Shown piece by piece: positions 6,914-14,577 of a stretch of 64,000 nt of DNA. Under the pieces are notes generated by a model. That model ran no database searches. It was not told where the DNA came from and saw nothing but the letters and a program-made list of their open reading frames with translations. The stretch's first letter is position 1. Each line of letters begins with the position of its first letter. The position numbers and the translations under genes are program-made. This DNA comes from Lachnospiraceae bacterium (GTDB taxonomy: Bacteria > Bacillota > Clostridia > Lachnospirales > Lachnospiraceae), in contig CABIXN010000001.1 of assembly GCA_902362715.1 (NCBI GenBank), positions 255,735 to 319,734 of the forward strand, in the 5' to 3' direction.

Positions 6914-7728
6914 TTGAAGACACGGAAAAAATTTCAAGATCTGGAATACTTGGATGCATTTTTATTTGCGGCTGTTATGGAAGATGAAGAAATATGTAAA
7001 GGGTTCTTCAGTTGATACTGGGAAAAACAGTGGAATGGGCTCATGTGGAAGTAGAGAAGGCTTTTTGGCTCAATAGTGATTATAGAGGTATACGCATGGA
7101 TGTTTGTCTGACTGGAGACAGTAGCATATATAATATTGAGATGCAGACGACAAATCATCAGGACTTGCCGTATCGAAGCCGTTATTATCAGTCATATCTG
7201 GATATATCTGCTTTAAAACCAGGAGATCCTTTTATTAATCTGCCAAAGAGTTTTGTGATATTTATTTGTACATTCGATCCATTTGGAAAAAATCGCTGTG
7301 TTTATACATTTGAAGAGCGATGTCTGGAAGAGGATATGCCTTTATGTGATGGGACAAAAAAAATTTTTTTAAATGCGAAAGGAACTATGTCTACAGAAAT
7401 TTCAGCTTCACTTTCGGATTTTTTGGAATATATTTGTAATCCATCTAAGTATCTTAAAAGCGAACAGAGTTCTGGTGTAGTAGGATTGGTGTCAAGAAAA
7501 ATCAGAAACCTAAAGACAAACAGGAAGTGGGAGGAACGATATATGCTGTTTGAAGAAATTTTATCCAATGAAAGAAAGGAAGCCCTGGAAGAAGGACAGA
7601 ATCTTGGAGAAGAGCGAATGGGGGAGCTTATTGACATTCTGGCTCGTCAGGAACGCTATGAAGATTTGAAAAAGGCGGCAAAAGATAAAGTTTATCTTCA
7701 TAAATTATTTAGGGAATTTAATCTTTAG
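6914..7728 (+). pseudogene. Rpn/PD-(D/E)XK nuclease-family transposase-like gene with a frameshift
   Basis: A TTG start at 6914 follows GGAGG (6903-6907) and encodes a typical N-terminus (RKKFQDLEYLDAFLFAAVM, then EDEEICKGFF), ending at a TGA at 7013. Reading continues two bases out of frame at about 7006 as QLILGKTVEW and runs to 7728. Joined by restoring one missing base near 7006-7009, the product is about 271 residues. The downstream part has the PD-(D/E)XK features of the family (RMDVCLTGDSSIYNIEMQ: D, E-x-Q) and a C-terminal helical tail. Members of the family (PDDEXK_2, Rpn) are nucleases that promote recombination. The gene is either inactivated by a 1-bp deletion or restarted at the TTG at 7012, which lacks a good ribosome site. 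Confidence 0.75.
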
Positions 7729-7749
7729 GAATTGTTTGAAAATTTAAGC

Positions 7750-7787
7750 ATGGATCAGCTTATCTGAATACTGATCCATTTGGATTT
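7750..7787 (+). terminator. Terminator-like hairpin after the Rpn-type gene
   Basis: ATGGATCAG (7750-7758) and CTGATCCAT (7771-7779) form a perfect 9-bp stem followed by TTGGATTTT. The rest of the gap 7729-7999 has no gene. A short palindrome TTGTCGCACAA at 7865-7875 lies in the probable promoter region of the next gene. Confidence 0.55.
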
Positions 7788-7999
7788 TAATAACATTCAG
7801 GTTTGGAACATAAAATTCTAAGTAAGATCTTATATGGAAACGTTATGTTTTCTGTCAAAATGTGTTGTCGCACAAACAATCATGTAAAATTAAGTATATG
7901 CAGAATGGAAGTGTATTAGCTGAAAGTGTAAAATAATAACTGTTTTTCCGGAACAAAATATGCTGCCCGGCATATTGTAAAAGAAAAAAGGAATTTTTC

Positions 8000-8482
8000 A
8001 TGGATTACACATCGTATCAGATTGTTATTGGAACAATACGGGAAATCAGTATGGGAGAATCCTGCTGTACATGGATGGTAACTGTGCAGACAGATACCGA
8101 GAATATTAATTTTGTTGTAACCGGAGACACAAGAATTATTGATAATGTAAGGCTCAGAAGGGGAATGCGGGTGGCGGCATTCTATGACACAAGCCTTCCG
8201 GCTCCGGCGATTTATCCGGCCAGGTACCAGGCGGAGCTGATTACATCCCTGCGGAGAGATCAGAATGCGGCATTAAAGTATTTTGATGAAAATCTGCTGG
8301 CAGAAGATGAGTCCCTGCAGCTGAATTTAAGTCCGCTGACAATTATCGAGACTCAGAACGGACAGCGCTACCGCTGTGCACCTGGAAATGCTGAACTGCT
8401 TGTTTATTATACCGTTACAACTTTCAGTATTCCTCCCCAGACAACGCCTCAGAAAATTATTGTAATGTGTCCAAGAGAATAA
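8000..8482 (+). CDS. Hypothetical protein
   Basis: 160 residues, no signal peptide or membrane segment and no family I recognise. The N-terminal half alternates short strands and contains a segment (NVRLRRGMRVAAFYDTSLPA) that looks like a small beta-barrel such as an OB fold. The C-terminal half is rich in Thr, Pro and hydrophobic residues. It starts at ATG 8000 after a weak AAAAAGGA site and stands alone between two terminator hairpins. The length, codon use and lack of stops on this strand support a real gene. Its position between the catabolic module and ptb-buk gives no firm clue. Confidence 0.7.
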   Translation: MDYTSYQIVIGTIREISMGESCCTWMVTVQTDTENINFVVTGDTRIIDNVRLRRGMRVAAFYDTSLPAPAIYPARYQAELITSLRRDQNAALKYFDENLLAEDESLQLNLSPLTIIETQNGQRYRCAPGNAELLVYYTVTTFSIPPQTTPQKIIVMCPRE

Positions 8483-8529
8483 TCATAAAGAGGGAAATGG
8501 TTTCACTGTTTCCGTACAGAAGAAAAAGA

Positions 8530-8560
8530 TGGGATCTGCTTTTGCGGGTCTCATTTTTTG
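8530..8560 (+). terminator. Terminator after the 8000-8482 gene
   Basis: TGGGATCTGC (8530-8539) and GCGGGTCTCA (8544-8553) form a 10-bp stem with three G-U pairs and a TTTT loop, followed by six T residues. Confidence 0.85.
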
Positions 8561-8598
8561 TTCATATGAAATTCAAAACGCATCACAATTAACAAAAA

Positions 8599-8635
8599 AT
8601 ATCGTGCAAAATATAAAATACATCTCGCAAAATAT
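8599..8635. promoter_or_regulatory. Tandem operator-like sites upstream of ptb
   Basis: ATATCGTGCAAAATAT (8599-8614) matches the GntR-promoter palindrome core at 15 of 16 positions. A second GCAAAATAT (8627-8635) lies exactly 21 bp after the first (8606-8614), two helical turns, and ends two bases before the -35 box. This arrangement suits a regulator binding twice on one face of the DNA just upstream of the promoter. Confidence 0.55.
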
Positions 8636-8637
8636 TC

Positions 8638-8666
8638 TTGTATTTGCATATAGATTATGATATAAT
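8638..8666 (+). promoter_or_regulatory. Sigma-A promoter of ptb-buk
   Basis: TTGTAT (8638-8643), 17-bp spacer, TATAAT (8661-8666). The leader to the ptb start is about 140 nt and has no structure I recognise. Confidence 0.75.
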
Positions 8667-8814
8667 TCCATCAGTAATAAATGTGTGAATTAAAGGATGC
8701 CGGAAGATTTTGAAGTATCTGCACAGGCGGAAAAATACCGGCTGACGAAAGACGGTGCTCTGTCTTTTAACTTAATAAAAACAAAAATAATGTTTTACAA
8801 AAAGGAGAATGATT

Positions 8815-9726
8815 ATGGTATTAAAAAATTTTGATGTATTAATTGAAAAAGTAAAAAGTTTTCCGGAACCTATGCGTGTTATTGTGGCGGCAGCAGGAGA
8901 TGAACATACATTAGAGGCAATTGCCCATGCCATGGGAGAGGGCATTGTGAAACCGGTGCTGGTTGGCGATAAAGCAAAAATTGATGAAATTCTGGCAAAA
9001 TTAAATATATCCGTTTCTGAAGAAGATATTTATGATGTTCCGGATGCTGACGAGGCAGCTAAAAAGTCAGTTGCTCTGATTCATGAAGGAAAAGGCGACT
9101 TTATTATGAAAGGCAAACTGGAGACTGCACAGATTTTGAAACCGGTAGTGAATAAAGAAACCGGACTTGGAACCGGACGTGTAATGTCACATTTTGTTTT
9201 TGATGAGCTTCCCTTTTACCACAAACTGCTTGTTACAACTGACGGCGGTATGATGACATATCCGACATTGGAGCAGAAAAAACAGATTATTGAAAATACA
9301 GTAGATACGCTGAAAGCACTTGGATATGAAAATCCAAAGATTGCAGTGGTGGCAGCAGTTGAAAAAGTAAATCCAAAGATGCCTGAGACCGTAGAGGCTG
9401 ATCAGTTAAAACAGATGAATATAAACGGTGAAATCAAAGACTGTGTTGTGGAAGGTCCGATTTCCCTTGATATTGCTTTAGATAAAGAAATTGCTGATAT
9501 CAAAGGATTTGAAAGTCCGGTGGCAGGTGACGCCGATGTGATTCTTGTGCCGAATATCCAGGTAGGAAATATTCTTGGAAAATCTATTACAGTGATTGCA
9601 AGAGGTAATATGGCCGGTTTTATTGTAGGCTCTAAAGTTCCTATTGTATTAACTTCTAGAGGCTCCTCTGCAAAAGAAAAATTCCTTTCACTGGTACTGG
9701 CAGCAGCAGTAAGTGCAGGTAAATAA
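8815..9726 (+). CDS. ptb: Phosphate butyryltransferase
   Basis: 303 residues; converts butyryl-CoA and phosphate to butyryl phosphate and CoA in the cytoplasm. The sequence shows the phosphotransacetylase/PTB fold: AAAGDEHTLEAI at the start, FIMKGKLETAQILKPV in the middle, LLVTTDGGMMTYPTL, and the C-terminal PIVLTSRGSSAKEKFLS phosphate/CoA-binding segment. ATG 8815 is chosen because AAGGAGA (8802-8808) abuts an ATG at 8809 but stands 6 bp from 8815. It forms an operon with buk, 20 bp downstream. Together they are the kinase route to butyrate. They could also act on other short acyl-CoAs produced by the neighbouring catabolic module. Confidence 0.95.
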   Translation: MVLKNFDVLIEKVKSFPEPMRVIVAAAGDEHTLEAIAHAMGEGIVKPVLVGDKAKIDEILAKLNISVSEEDIYDVPDADEAAKKSVALIHEGKGDFIMKGKLETAQILKPVVNKETGLGTGRVMSHFVFDELPFYHKLLVTTDGGMMTYPTLEQKKQIIENTVDTLKALGYENPKIAVVAAVEKVNPKMPETVEADQLKQMNINGEIKDCVVEGPISLDIALDKEIADIKGFESPVAGDADVILVPNIQVGNILGKSITVIARGNMAGFIVGSKVPIVLTSRGSSAKEKFLSLVLAAAVSAGK

Positions 9727-9746
9727 AGTACGGGAAGGGGAAAAAG

Positions 9747-10823
9747 ATGGAAAAAATTCTGGTGATGAATCCGGGTTCTACTTCTACAAAAATAGCGGTC
9801 TATCAGGATGAGACACCTGTATTTGTGGAAAGTATAGAACATTCCCAGGATGAACTGAAAAAGTTTGATACAATTATAGAACAGTATGAGATGAGAAAAG
9901 ATCTCATACTGGATGTTATGGAGAAAAATGGTGTAAAGAAAGAAGACCTGACCGCCATTGTATCTAGAGGCGGTCTGCTGCCGCCAATTGAAGCAGGAGC
10001 TTATAAAGTAAATGACGATATGGTATGGCAGCTTACCTATGCACCGCAGAATGAGCATGCCTCCAATCTGGGAGCTGTGATAGCCCGCGCCATCAGCAAA
10101 GAATTGAATGATATTCCTGCATACATATATGATGCGGTAACGGTAGACGAGTTAGAGCCTCTTGCAAGAGTTACCGGTCTGCCATCTATGCAGCGCAAAG
10201 GCATGGGACATAATCTGAATATGCGTGCAGCGGCTATGAAGTATGCCAAAGAAAGTGGAAAATCTTACAATGATATTTCTGTAGTGGTGGCTCATCTTGG
10301 CGGTGGAATTACTTTATCCCTGCATCATCATGGCCGGATTGTGGACATGATTTCTGATGATGAAGGTCCCTTTTCTCCGGAAAGAGCCGGCGGCCTTCCG
10401 GTGTTCCAGGTAATTGATATGGCTGCATCAGAAGGTATGGATAAAAAGATCATGATGAAGACCGTAAAAAGCCAGGGCGGCCTGATGGGATATTTTGGCG
10501 TAAACGATACCAGAATCGTTGAGAAAATGATGAAGGACGGTGATAAAAAGGCCGGACTGATTTATAATGCCATGATATTAAATGTGGCCCGCAATATTGC
10601 CAAGCTGGCCGTATATGTTGATGGTGGAATAGACAATATTATCTTAACCGGTGGAATCGCCTATTCGGAATATTTCACAAAAGAAGTGGAAAAGCGTGTG
10701 AAGTTTATAGCACCTGTAATTGTTTATCCAGGTGAAAATGAAATGGAATCTCTGGCTCTTGGGGCGCTGCGTGTGCAAAGAGGAGAAGAGACCGCCAAAA
10801 CATTTGTAAAAGTAGAAAAGTAA
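9747..10823 (+). CDS. buk: Butyrate kinase
   Basis: 358 residues; transfers phosphate from butyryl phosphate to ADP, the substrate-level ATP step of butyrate fermentation. It belongs to the acetokinase (ASKHA) family: MNPGSTSTKIAVY at the N-terminus is the phosphate-1 motif, GGGITLSLHHHGRI the central nucleotide motif and IILTGGIAYSEYF the adenosine motif. Length is normal. The gene follows ptb by 20 bp with GGAAGGGG as ribosome site and ends at a clear terminator. Branched-chain acids may also be substrates in this family. Confidence 0.96.
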   Translation: MEKILVMNPGSTSTKIAVYQDETPVFVESIEHSQDELKKFDTIIEQYEMRKDLILDVMEKNGVKKEDLTAIVSRGGLLPPIEAGAYKVNDDMVWQLTYAPQNEHASNLGAVIARAISKELNDIPAYIYDAVTVDELEPLARVTGLPSMQRKGMGHNLNMRAAAMKYAKESGKSYNDISVVVAHLGGGITLSLHHHGRIVDMISDDEGPFSPERAGGLPVFQVIDMAASEGMDKKIMMKTVKSQGGLMGYFGVNDTRIVEKMMKDGDKKAGLIYNAMILNVARNIAKLAVYVDGGIDNIILTGGIAYSEYFTKEVEKRVKFIAPVIVYPGENEMESLALGALRVQRGEETAKTFVKVEK

Positions 10824-10858
10824 GCAGTCGATCATTCGTTCCAAAATTATACCATTTA

Positions 10859-10885
10859 AAAAGGCTCCCCGAGGGGGCCTTTTTA
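10859..10885 (+). terminator. Terminator of ptb-buk
   Basis: AAGGCTCCC (10861-10869) pairs with GGGGGCCTT (10873-10881) with a 3-nt loop and TTTTT tail. Confidence 0.9.
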
Positions 10886-10998
10886 CGTACATGAAAAGAG
10901 AAACGAAGCTTATGACATGAAATTAACAATCCCTGGAATTTTCCCTGTATAAAAACGGAAAATATACTAAATGTATAGGAATAAAAACAATAATTGTA

Positions 10999-11026
10999 TT
11001 GCTTTTCAGAGGTTTTTCGATACAAT
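10999..11026 (+). promoter_or_regulatory. Promoter candidate of nfnAB
   Basis: TTGCTT (10999-11004), 16-bp spacer, TACAAT (11021-11026). Other overlapping choices (CATTAT at 11028) are possible. Confidence 0.5.
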
Positions 11027-11091
11027 ACATTATAGATAGATAAATAATTAACAAATGAAAACCGGATTTGAATTTGTAAATGGAGGTATGT

Positions 11092-11979
11092 ATGTACACG
11101 ATTTTAGAACGAAGGAAACTGGCGGACCAGATCTACCTGATGGTAGTACATGCGCCGCGTGTTGCAAAAGCTTGTAAACCGGGTCAGTTTGTCATCGTAA
11201 AAATGGATGAAGAAGGGGAACGGATTCCTCTTACAATCTGCGACTATGACAGAAGCGCTGGAACGGTAACCATTGTTTTTCAGGTTGTGGGAGCCTCTAC
11301 AGAGCGGATGGCCGGACTTTATGGTGAAGATACGTTTATGGATTTTGTAGGTCCTCTCGGATGTCCTTCAGAGCTTGTGGAAGAGGATCTTGATACATTA
11401 AAAAAGAAAAAAATACTGTTTGTGGCCGGAGGTGTGGGAACGGCGCCGGTATATCCCCAGGTAAAGTGGATGCACCAGCAGGGAATTGATGTAGATGTAG
11501 TCATCGGAGCAAAGAATCATGAAATGCTGATTCTAGAAGATGAGATGCGGCAGGTAGCCGGCAGATTATATGTGTGTACAGATGACGGCAGTTACGGTAC
11601 ACCTGGTATGGTTACCACAGTTATTGAAGAACTGGCGGATAAGGGCACAAAATATGATGTCTGTGTGGCAATTGGTCCTATGATTATGATGAAGTTTGTC
11701 TGCCTGCTTACCAAAGAACTTGAAATTCCAACGATTGTATCTATGAATCCTATTATGGTTGACGGCACCGGAATGTGCGGAGCCTGTCGTCTGCAGGTGG
11801 GAGATGAAGTGAAGTTTGCCTGTGTGGACGGACCTGAGTTTGACGGTCATCTGGTAGATTTTGATCAGGCAATGAAGCGTCAGCAGATGTATAAAACAGA
11901 GGAAGGCAGAGCAGTCTTAAGAGTCAGAGAAGGAGCAACCCACCATGGCGGATGCGGACATTGCGGAGGTGATCACTGA
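11092..11979 (+). CDS. nfnA: NfnA: NADH-dependent ferredoxin:NADP+ oxidoreductase, small subunit
   Basis: 295 residues, with FAD and NAD domains and a [2Fe-2S] site. The FAD domain (residues 1-95) contains GQFVIVKMDEEGERIPLTI. The NAD-binding part begins at LFVAGGVGTAPVYPQVK. The iron-sulphur cysteines lie in MCGACRLQVGDEVKFACVDG. A His/Gly/Cys tail (HHGGCGHCGG) ends the protein. ATG 11092 is chosen because GGAGG (11082-11086) is too close to earlier ATGs. It overlaps nfnB by one base. Known NfnAB complexes bifurcate electrons, coupling reduced ferredoxin and NADH oxidation to make NADPH. That NADPH could serve the predicted phloroglucinol reductase. The protein is also annotated as a sulphide dehydrogenase subunit in related genomes. 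Confidence 0.9.
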   Translation: MYTILERRKLADQIYLMVVHAPRVAKACKPGQFVIVKMDEEGERIPLTICDYDRSAGTVTIVFQVVGASTERMAGLYGEDTFMDFVGPLGCPSELVEEDLDTLKKKKILFVAGGVGTAPVYPQVKWMHQQGIDVDVVIGAKNHEMLILEDEMRQVAGRLYVCTDDGSYGTPGMVTTVIEELADKGTKYDVCVAIGPMIMMKFVCLLTKELEIPTIVSMNPIMVDGTGMCGACRLQVGDEVKFACVDGPEFDGHLVDFDQAMKRQQMYKTEEGRAVLRVREGATHHGGCGHCGGDH

Positions 11980-13364
11980 TGGATGTAATGAAAAAAGTAC
12001 CTGTACGTGAACAGGATCCAGCGGCAAGGGCTAAGAATTTCAAAGAAGTATGCTATGGATATAATAAAGAGGAAGCCATGCAGGAAGCCCAAAGATGTAT
12101 CGGCTGTAAAAATGCAAAATGTATAGCCGGATGTCCGGTTTCTATAGATATTCCGGCGTTTATTGGAAAAATTAAAACCGGTGATATCGAAGAGGCTTAT
12201 CAGGAAATTTCAAAATATACCTCTCTTCCGGGTGTCTGCGGGCGTGTCTGCCCACAGGAAAGCCAGTGTGAGGGAAAATGTATCCGGGGTATCAAAGGAG
12301 AACCGGTGTCCATCGGAAAGCTAGAACGTTTTGTGGCAGATTCAGCTGCGGCCAGCCATTACAGTCAGCCGGCACCCCAGCCGGCCAACGGACATAAAAT
12401 TGCAGTAATCGGTTCCGGACCTGCCGGATTAACCTGTGCGGGAGAACTGGCAAAAATGGGATGTGAGGTCACTATTTTTGAAGCGCTGCATGAAGCGGGC
12501 GGAGTACTTCGGTATGGGATTCCGGAATTTCGTCTCCCGAAGGTGGAAGTGGTGGCCCACGAAATTGAAAAGGTAAAAGATCTTGGTGTAAAAATAGAAA
12601 CAAACGTTATCATCGGAAAATCCGTTACCATTGATGAGCTTATGGATGAAGAAGGATACGAAGCGGTATTTATCGGTTCCGGTGCGGGGCTTCCAAAGTT
12701 TATGGGCATTCCTGGTGAAAATGCAAATGGTGTATTTTCCGCAAATGAATATCTTACAAGAAATAATCTTATGAAGGCTTATCTGGATGAGTACGATACT
12801 CCTATCCACAGCGGTAAGAAGGTGGCTGTAGTAGGTGGCGGAAATGTTGCCATGGACGCAGCAAGAACCGCCCTGCGTCTGGGAGCTGAAGTGCATATTG
12901 TGTACCGGAGAAGCGAAGCGGAACTTCCTGCCAGAGTTGAAGAGGTTCACCATGCAAAAGAAGAAGGCATTATCTTTGATCTTTTGACCAATCCAGTACA
13001 GATTCACGAGGATGAAAACGGATGGGTCAGCGGTCTAGAATGTGTCCGGATGGAGCTTGGAGAACCGGATGAATCCGGCAGAAGACGTCCTCAAACAGTA
13101 GAGGGATCTAATTTTATTCTGGATGTGGATACGGTTATTATGTCTCTTGGAACTTCTCCGAATCCATTGATTTCTTCTACCACAGAAGGTCTTGACGTTA
13201 ATAAATGGAAATGTATTGTAGCAGATGAAGAGCATGGAAAGACAACTAAGGAAGGTGTTTATGCCGGCGGAGATGCAGTAACCGGGGCGGCAACGGTAAT
13301 TCTTGCCATGGGCGCCGGAAAGCAGGCGGCAAAAGCAATCTATGATTATGTAACGGAAAAGTAG
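11979..13364 (+). CDS. nfnB: NfnB: NADH-dependent ferredoxin:NADP+ oxidoreductase, large subunit (GltA-like)
   Basis: 461 residues, homologous to the small subunit of glutamate synthase (GltD type). The N-terminal part holds [4Fe-4S] cysteines (CIGCKNAKCIAGCPVSID, then CGRVCPQESQCEGKC). A first Rossmann motif, IGSGPAGLTCAGELAKMG, binds FAD at about residue 140. A second, VVGGGNVAMDAARTALRLG, binds NADP(H) near 285. GVYAGGDAVTGAATVILAMG near the C-terminus completes the FAD site. It is translationally coupled to nfnA (TGATG). Without nfnA beside it one would call it glutamate synthase small subunit, but no large glutamate synthase gene is present. Confidence 0.92.
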   Translation: MDVMKKVPVREQDPAARAKNFKEVCYGYNKEEAMQEAQRCIGCKNAKCIAGCPVSIDIPAFIGKIKTGDIEEAYQEISKYTSLPGVCGRVCPQESQCEGKCIRGIKGEPVSIGKLERFVADSAAASHYSQPAPQPANGHKIAVIGSGPAGLTCAGELAKMGCEVTIFEALHEAGGVLRYGIPEFRLPKVEVVAHEIEKVKDLGVKIETNVIIGKSVTIDELMDEEGYEAVFIGSGAGLPKFMGIPGENANGVFSANEYLTRNNLMKAYLDEYDTPIHSGKKVAVVGGGNVAMDAARTALRLGAEVHIVYRRSEAELPARVEEVHHAKEEGIIFDLLTNPVQIHEDENGWVSGLECVRMELGEPDESGRRRPQTVEGSNFILDVDTVIMSLGTSPNPLISSTTEGLDVNKWKCIVADEEHGKTTKEGVYAGGDAVTGAATVILAMGAGKQAAKAIYDYVTEK

Positions 13365-13383
13365 TTTGATTTGAAATAAAAGT

Positions 13384-13430
13384 AAAAAATAGTACAAGTT
13401 TCTGAGAGTAAGAAACTTGTACTATTTTTT
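13384..13430. terminator. Bidirectional terminator between nfnB and hxlR
   Basis: Two perfect 20-bp arms (13384-13403 and 13411-13430) around a 7-nt loop, with A-tract and T-tract ends, so it works on both strands. The right arm overlaps the stop codon of the minus-strand gene. Confidence 0.92.
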
Positions 13431-13848
13431 AATTGCCTTCAGGATGTTGTTTCTGCTTGTAGGTATCCATGATATCCATAAGCTGATCCTCGTATTTCAT
13501 TTCGGTATGAACTTTAAAAGCATCCGGATCTATTGGCAGATTCAAATCAGCCAGACGGCGTACGCTCCAGATGTATAAAATATCAAGAGCAGGTATTAGA
13601 TCTTCGCCCAGGGGAGTAAGGATATACTCGACTTTTAAAGGAATCGTATTGTACTGGATCCGCTCTACCAATCCGTCGCTGGTCAGTTCTTTTAACTGCT
13701 GGCTGAGGACTTTTTCGCTGACACCAAGTGTTTTTTTGGTTTCATTAAAACGGATCTTACCATAATGATGAATATGGTGAAGAATGGTCATTTTCCATTT
13801 CCCCGAGATGCAGTTAGTGACGAAATGATAAGGATTGACATAGTTCAT
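13429..13848 (-). CDS. HxlR-family transcriptional regulator
   Basis: 139 residues with a MarR-like winged helix (HxlR, PF01638): CISGKWKMTILHHI, then KTLGVSEKVLSQQLKELTSDGLVER. Cys13 sits at the position that senses electrophiles or disulphide stress in several HxlR proteins, but the partner Cys seen in HypR is not evident. The gene is convergent with nfnB. The ribosome site GGAGG lies 8 bp before the start (reverse strand). Target genes are not obvious; the divergent neighbour at 14133 encodes a possible redox protein and is a candidate. The 284 bp upstream contain the two divergent promoters and no gene. Confidence 0.9.
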   Translation of the reverse strand: MNYVNPYHFVTNCISGKWKMTILHHIHHYGKIRFNETKKTLGVSEKVLSQQLKELTSDGLVERIQYNTIPLKVEYILTPLGEDLIPALDILYIWSVRRLADLNLPIDPDAFKVHTEMKYEDQLMDIMDTYKQKQHPEGN

Positions 13849-14132
13849 AGGCGCACCTCCTGTATCGTATATTTATAGGTTAAACTGACACGCTGTCTGT
13901 AAAAGTAATTCAGTATCATCCAGGTAACCTTCATCATTGTATCACAAACAGCGGATTTTTCAAGGGAAAAATCCGTAAATATCTAAAAAAATACAACTAT
14001 TCAGCTATAAGCAGGAGGGACAGCTGCAAAAAAACTGTAAATACCGGAATATGTTTCGTGAAGTAGTTCCAAATGCGGAAAAGTATGATAAAATAGGGTT
14101 CAGAATTATGAAATAAGAAGTGAGGAATCAAA

Positions 14133-14561
14133 ATGGAAGAACGTAAGAAAAGGGCAATTGAAAATCATAAAAAAGGATATAACTGTGCCCAGTCAGTACT
14201 CTGCGCGTACAGTGATCTGCTGGAAATAGATGAGGAAGTGTTGTTTCGTATTTCAGAAGGATTTGGTCTTGGTATGGGGATGATGGGAACCTGCGGCGCA
14301 GTAACCGGAATGTTTATGGCGGCAGGACTGGTAAACAGCAGCGGAGATCTGCAGGCATGTTCCAGCAAGCCGGAGACTATGAAGCTGATCAAGGAGCTGC
14401 GGGAGGCCTTTAAAGAGAAGAACCAGTCGCTGATCTGCAGAGAGTTAAAAGGTGTGGACACAAAGAAGGTACTGCGCAGCTGTGACGGATGCATAGAGGA
14501 TGCTGCGGAGATTGCAGGAAAAATACTATTTCCACAGCAGTACAAGGATGAAAATAAGTAA
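14133..14561 (+). CDS. C_GCAxxG_C_C family protein (putative redox protein)
   Basis: 142 residues. The conserved cysteine pattern that names the family is present: NCAQSVL near residue 17, CGAVTG near 54, then single Cys residues and SCDGCIED near the C-terminus. Family members are small cytoplasmic proteins of unknown function, thought to be redox-active or metal-binding because of the invariant Cys. It is preceded by an extended -10 (TGATAAAAT near 14086) and a GTGAGGA ribosome site. Its stop lies 16 bp before malQ. Confidence 0.88.
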   Translation: MEERKKRAIENHKKGYNCAQSVLCAYSDLLEIDEEVLFRISEGFGLGMGMMGTCGAVTGMFMAAGLVNSSGDLQACSSKPETMKLIKELREAFKEKNQSLICRELKGVDTKKVLRSCDGCIEDAAEIAGKILFPQQYKDENK

Positions 14562-14577
14562 ATTTTGTGAGGGATTT

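Noticed and set aside
7001..7014. Programmed frameshift in the Rpn-type gene
   Set aside because: No slippery heptamer or following stem-loop; a simple 1-bp loss explains the break.
8644..8666. TTGCAT at 8644 as the ptb -35 box
   Set aside because: Spacer to TATAAT would be 11 bp; TTGTAT at 8638 gives 17 bp.
9402..10058. Long minus-strand open frames opposite ptb-buk and opposite nfnB (12429-13007)
   Set aside because: They lie fully antisense to well-recognised genes, have no ribosome sites and encode low-complexity residue mixes.
11979..13364. nfnB as glutamate synthase small subunit
   Set aside because: No large glutamate synthase gene is present and the gene overlaps nfnA, which is the bifurcating complex partner.
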